A stretch of DNA of 64,000 bases from Polymyxa betae (lineage: Eukaryota > Endomyxa > Phytomyxea > Plasmodiophorida > Plasmodiophoridae), in assembly GCA_003693705.1 (NCBI GenBank), contig RBZT01000423.1, forward strand, positions 116,452 to 180,451. Direction: 5' to 3'. Numbering within the stretch: position 1 is the stretch's first letter; each line of letters starts with the position of its first letter. Made by a program: the position numbers and the translations under genes. Shown in pieces: positions 61,602 to 64,000 of this stretch. The notes beneath the pieces were generated by a model, which was not told where the DNA came from, did no database searches, and saw only the letters and a list, made by a program, of their open reading frames with translations.

Positions 61602-62972
61602 ATGCCACCGAAGGCTAAATCTTCAGCGTTTGCTGATTCTAGGTCCAACGCTGTTCCGTCAGTGAGCAGTGATGATGTTCTCGCAACACAATCTATGCTG
61701 GTTCCGACTGATGATAATGAGAAGAAACAAGACGAGGATTCTGCTTCTTTGGATGATCTTAAGTCGATGCTACCTTCCAATACGGACCTTCTAGGTCTCC
61801 TGACCAAAATGCTGGCTTCCCAGCAAGAACAGATGCGTTTGTATGAAAAACAGATGCTTACGGATCGGCTATCATCAACTGCGATGGCTCCTTCCTCACA
61901 TCCGATTGAAAAAGTTCAGCTATCGGATTTCCCTAAATTCTCTGAATCTATTTGTTCTGAAGAAGCGATTCAATACCTCGGTTTTCCGAAGGCGTTTTTA
62001 ATGGACGAAGATATTCGTATATGTCGAGCGTTCAAGTTCTTCGCCTTTCGATCGAAATTTATGGCTGTTTCATTGAATGTGTCTGATGCTGCTCGGCTAC
62101 AGACATTGATTCTTTGTCTCAAGGGCGTGGCTCAAGATCGTGCAGTTAGCGTTGCTGCTAAAACTGCCGATCAACTTCTGGACAAGATGAATGACTGGTA
62201 TGCATCAGCCGCAGATTTGTCTTTGTTGGAGGATGCTGTACGTTCTAAACTTGAATCTACTAGACGTGGCAGGTCTGAATTATTGCCCGATTATGTACTT
62301 CCATATCGCCAGTACTGGGATTTGGCCAAAACCTTACCTGACTGTTGTGGTCTTTCTGAGCGTATCTGTGTTCGATTCTTCATCCGAACGTTATCTTCTA
62401 CTGACGCCGATTTAATGGCTGAAGTTATTCGTAATAGAGGGTTCGCTTGTCAGACCCTTCAGTCTGTTTTTGATTTGACATTGGATTCAGCAAAGATTCT
62501 ACGTTTGATACGTGGTGATTCTCATTCCTCTCATGCGAGAAATGGCTCTGGCCCAGTTACCCATGATTCTGATTTGCCTTCATCAGGTTATCGTTCTAAT
62601 CAAAATAATCAATGTTCGCGTGAATTTAGCGATTCTTTCAATAAGCGTCCTAATGCGAAGACTAATCGGGTTTCTGTAACTGTTTCTGACGCTATCTGTC
62701 TGGATCTGGTAGTACCGTCGAAACCTGTCACTGTTTCTGCTTCGGACCTTTATGAAGATCGTGAGGATAATCCTGCCCTGGTTAACAAGGTGCAGCAGAG
62801 TGATTATTGTTTGAAGGAAGACGCTCATGTTACCGAATCTGTACCGGTAAGCGTTGAAATTCAAATGGGTTCTGACAGATATGGATTTCAGCATTGGTAC
62901 ACGATGGAGCTGATCTTTCTCTTATTGGTGAAAATCATGTATCTTTGCTTGATATACCTCACGAAGCTATGA
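61602..62972 (+). CDS. retroelement Gag-like polyprotein
   Basis: The frame starts MPPKAKSSAFADSRS at 61602 and reads 456 residues. The centre has the helical capsid-like part expected of Ty3/Gypsy Gag (for example YLGFPKAFLMDEDIRICRAF and LLPDYVLPYRQYWDLAKTLP). No CCHC zinc knuckle was seen after it. From about 62885 the reading continues in the protease frame instead, so the last 30 residues to 62972 are probably out-of-frame readthrough. Codon use is T-rich, unlike many host genes here. Confidence 0.75.
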   Translation: MPPKAKSSAFADSRSNAVPSVSSDDVLATQSMLVPTDDNEKKQDEDSASLDDLKSMLPSNTDLLGLLTKMLASQQEQMRLYEKQMLTDRLSSTAMAPSSHPIEKVQLSDFPKFSESICSEEAIQYLGFPKAFLMDEDIRICRAFKFFAFRSKFMAVSLNVSDAARLQTLILCLKGVAQDRAVSVAAKTADQLLDKMNDWYASAADLSLLEDAVRSKLESTRRGRSELLPDYVLPYRQYWDLAKTLPDCCGLSERICVRFFIRTLSSTDADLMAEVIRNRGFACQTLQSVFDLTLDSAKILRLIRGDSHSSHARNGSGPVTHDSDLPSSGYRSNQNNQCSREFSDSFNKRPNAKTNRVSVTVSDAICLDLVVPSKPVTVSASDLYEDREDNPALVNKVQQSDYCLKEDAHVTESVPVSVEIQMGSDRYGFQHWYTMELIFLLLVKIMYLCLIYLTKL

Positions 62973-64000
62973 GAGCTCCTTCTGCAATGAAAATTACTCT
63001 TGCTGATGGCAGTACCAGTTCTAATATTCGTTTTGGTTTCTATTGTGATATTGTTTTACATACTAATGCGGGACCGCTGCTTGCGCGTAAGCAATGTTTA
63101 TTCGTTGTTGAAGGTTCGTTGCCACAGCTTATTTTGGGTCGGCCGTTTCTCAAGAATATTGGGATTGATGTCGAATCTCAACTCTGTATGCTAGCGGCAA
63201 GGGATCAAGATCTGGCTAACTGTACAAATGATTCCTCGTCTGAATTAACTCATGATATTAATTATCTGATTCCTGTTTCGGAAGATGATTCATGTGAGCA
63301 TGCTTTAAACAATCTTCTCGTCGAATGCTCACGCAAAGGAGCTCCTGTGTATTTTGTTGAAAAGCTTCGTGCTTTGTTGATAGAATATAAGGATATTTTT
63401 CGAACTAATTTGGCACTTGATCCTCCTGCTTTGGTTACGCCTTTGAGTTTGGAAATGCTATCTGGATCTGCGCCAGTTTTGGCTAAACCTCGACGATTAG
63501 TCCCGGCCGCTCATCATTACGTTCGTACTCTGGTTAAAAAGTTGGTCGACTGTGATCTTGTTTTTCCCAACCCTAATTCTCGTTGGGCCTTACCGACGTT
63601 TGTTGTTAACCCCGACACCAAACAACGTATGGTGGTGGATCTTATCCCTGCTAATCGTGTGATGGTCAAGTACTATTTCCCCATGCCTTATCTGTACACT
63701 TTGGGTTCGCATTTGGTTCAGTCCAAAGTGTTCTTTACCTTAGATGCCTTCAAAGGATACTCGCAATTTCCTGTCTGTGGGTATCTTGATATCCAAAGCT
63801 TTATTACACCAGAGGGTATATTTACTCCAAAAAGGATACTTCAGGGCAACTGTAATGGGGTTTTCGCGTTCCAGCGAGGGATGTCAGAAATCTTCGGAGA
63901 TATGATTATGATTCCTAGTGTGTCGTTTGTCTCCTACATGAACAAAGGCTTTACAATTGAGAGCACAATTGAATTATATTTAGTAGAATTAGATTCCAGG
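62876..64000 (+). pseudogene. retroelement Pol fragment: retropepsin and reverse transcriptase, 3' end outside the window
   Basis: This reads in a different frame from Gag, without a stop to the edge. A retropepsin-like active-site segment (ALVHDGADLSLIG) lies at the start and departs from the usual D-T/S-G. The RT palm then follows: KPRRLVPAAHHYV, NPNSRWALPTFVV, motif A with FFTLDAFKGYSQF, and motif B with LQGNCNGVFAFQ. At motif C, where Y-x-D-D is expected, the sequence is SYMNKG, so the catalytic aspartate pair is missing. RNase H and integrase would lie beyond the window. Confidence 0.75.

Larger units (their letters stand above)
61225..64000 (+). mobile_element. Ty3/Gypsy-like LTR retroelement, decayed, truncated by the window edge
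   Basis: A candidate 5' LTR starts TGTAACGTCCGTTGACG at 61225 and ends near TTACCACA at about 61478. A TTGGCGTCACACTACC sequence follows that could be a primer-binding site. Then come a gag-like frame, a retropepsin-like segment and a reverse transcriptase that runs off the right edge. The second LTR is outside the window, so LTR limits are inferred. Two lesions (a frame break near 62885-62895 and loss of the RT acidic pair) argue that this copy is inactive. Confidence 0.8.

Noticed and set aside
63000-63194. Hydrophobic plus-strand frame inside the retroelement
   Set aside because: It is out of frame with the clear protease and reverse transcriptase reading.

Overview
The window is a gene-dense piece of a small eukaryotic nuclear genome, most likely a compact invertebrate metazoan. 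The genes are eukaryotic and mostly split by very short GT-AG introns, usually about 37-60 bp. The set includes SENP, USP22, TRAP-alpha, ATAD3, TYSND1, CFAP298, a RasGAP, a BTB-BACK protein and a P4 flippase, which points to Metazoa or a close holozoan relative. CFAP298 implies cilia or flagella; PEX10 and TYSND1 imply working peroxisomes. Several genes have a splice-acceptor-like YAG directly before the ATG, which would fit spliced-leader trans-splicing. I cannot name the phylum with confidence; a nematode-like or other miniaturised invertebrate genome is only a guess.

Layout. 0-4.2 kb: C2H2 zinc finger, SUMO protease, tail-anchored protein, uncharacterised minus-strand gene. 4.2-6.3 kb: mostly non-coding, with a faint coiled-coil gene and a tandem 90-bp repeat. 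6.3-8.4 kb: USP22. 8.8-11.7 kb: long coiled-coil protein. 12.2-17.0 kb: P4-ATPase. 17.5-19.8 kb: CFAP298 and PEX10. 20.4-21.7 kb: a small gene and TRAP-alpha (SSR1). 22.1-25.2 kb: divergent BTB-BACK and EF-hand genes. 25.7-28.4 kb: RasGAP-PH and a convergent unknown. 29.2-31.7 kb: ESS2 and an SLC35E-like transporter. 32.3-39.0 kb, all minus: ARM-TPR protein, ATAD3, CWC15. 39.2-42.5 kb: CIAPIN1 and TYSND1, convergent. 43.0-48.0 kb: two unknowns, EGF membrane protein, TMX-like thioredoxin, ankyrin protein. 48.9-56.3 kb: ARFGEF (BIG) and CHMP6, divergent. 56.5-58.1 kb: unknown and bZIP. 58.1-61.2 kb: intergenic. 61.2-64.0 kb: a decayed Ty3/Gypsy-like retroelement running off the right edge.

Most genes are single-copy housekeeping loci without operon logic, although several functions recur: peroxisome (PEX10, TYSND1), membrane traffic (flippase, ARFGEF, CHMP6), ER (TRAP-alpha, TMX-like), spliceosome (CWC15, ESS2) and ubiquitin/SUMO proteolysis (USP22, SENP). 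Gene models were spliced by eye using GT-AG signals, phase and family conservation. Coordinates give the outer limits of the coding region, introns included. I found no convincing new multi-gene system. The best leads are a few unassigned proteins, tiny introns, candidate self-regulatory sites at the bZIP gene, and RNA hairpins.
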